62,355 nucleotides of DNA, taken from an uncultured Verrucomicrobia subdivision 3 bacterium (GTDB lineage: Bacteria > Verrucomicrobiota > Verrucomicrobiia > Limisphaerales > UBA11358). The stretch covers positions 1 to 62,355 of the forward strand of contig CAIXUZ010000057.1 in the NCBI GenBank assembly GCA_903922735.1, read 5' to 3'. Of the stretch, positions 62,337 through 62,355 are shown one piece after another. The notes beneath the pieces were generated by a model. The model ran no database searches. It worked only from the letters and a program-made list of their open reading frames with translations, and was not told where the DNA came from. The position numbers and the translations under genes were made by a program. How positions within the stretch are numbered: position 1 is the first letter of the stretch; each line of letters begins with the position of its first letter.

Positions 62337-62355
62337 ATGAAAATTATGGTCGGAA
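62337..62355 (+). CDS. start of an unidentified gene, cut by the window edge
   Basis: ATG at 62337 (MKIMVG…) is preceded by GGAGA at 62326-62330, a well-spaced ribosome site. Only six codons are visible. Confidence 0.5.

Overview
The window looks like chromosome from a member of the Verrucomicrobiota (Pedosphaera/Limisphaerales-like). This rests on high GC, the futalosine menaquinone enzyme MqnA, a Gram-negative Kdo/Lpt envelope cluster beside HprK-HPr, PEP-CTERM proteins, secreted SGNH/beta-helix proteins with a typical verrucomicrobial C-terminus, and an integrase subtype common in this phylum. Identifications come from reading motifs; no database search was run.

Layout. 0-2.7 kb: two unrecognised tail/appendage-like proteins among dispersed palindromic repeats. 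2.7-24 kb: mostly housekeeping genes (mqnA, a LOG-family protein, malic enzyme, ligA, a pseudouridine synthase, a HAD-Nudix fusion, folB, comEC-vanZ, pdxJ-acpS, glgC) mixed with secreted hydrolases. 24-29 kb: envelope block kdsA-kdsC-lptC-lptA-lptB, then hprK and HPr. 29-31.3 kb: a divergent secreted polysaccharide-type pair. 31.5-35 kb: gatC and gatA separated by two membrane-protein genes. 35-40.4 kb: a kinase-less CHASE3 protein and an RND efflux adaptor-pump pair. 40.6-46.6 kb: type IV pilus motor genes pilB-pilT-pilB2-pilC.

46.6-62.2 kb is accessory. Inward from both ends lie copies of one 12-bp tandem motif and of one palindrome. Inside are a small mobile-type protein, a three-gene PEP-CTERM/TIGR03790 operon, a three-gene restriction-modification cassette (SAM-binding protein, Eco57I-like methylase, GIY-YIG-helicase), a strongly structured intergenic region, and a replication/integration module (SSB-like protein, HUH Rep, candidate origin hairpin, excisionase-like protein, tyrosine recombinase).

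The most unusual theme is a set of short-period tandem arrays, mostly heptamers of many different sequences, resembling in format the STRR repeats of heterocystous cyanobacteria. Several sit 6-15 nt before start codons with no clear Shine-Dalgarno sequence (rluE-like gene, HAD-Nudix, kdsC, hprK, RND pump, pilT). Others lie in frame inside conserved enzymes (LigA, KdsA, PdxJ) or form the C-terminus and stop of the HAD-Nudix protein.
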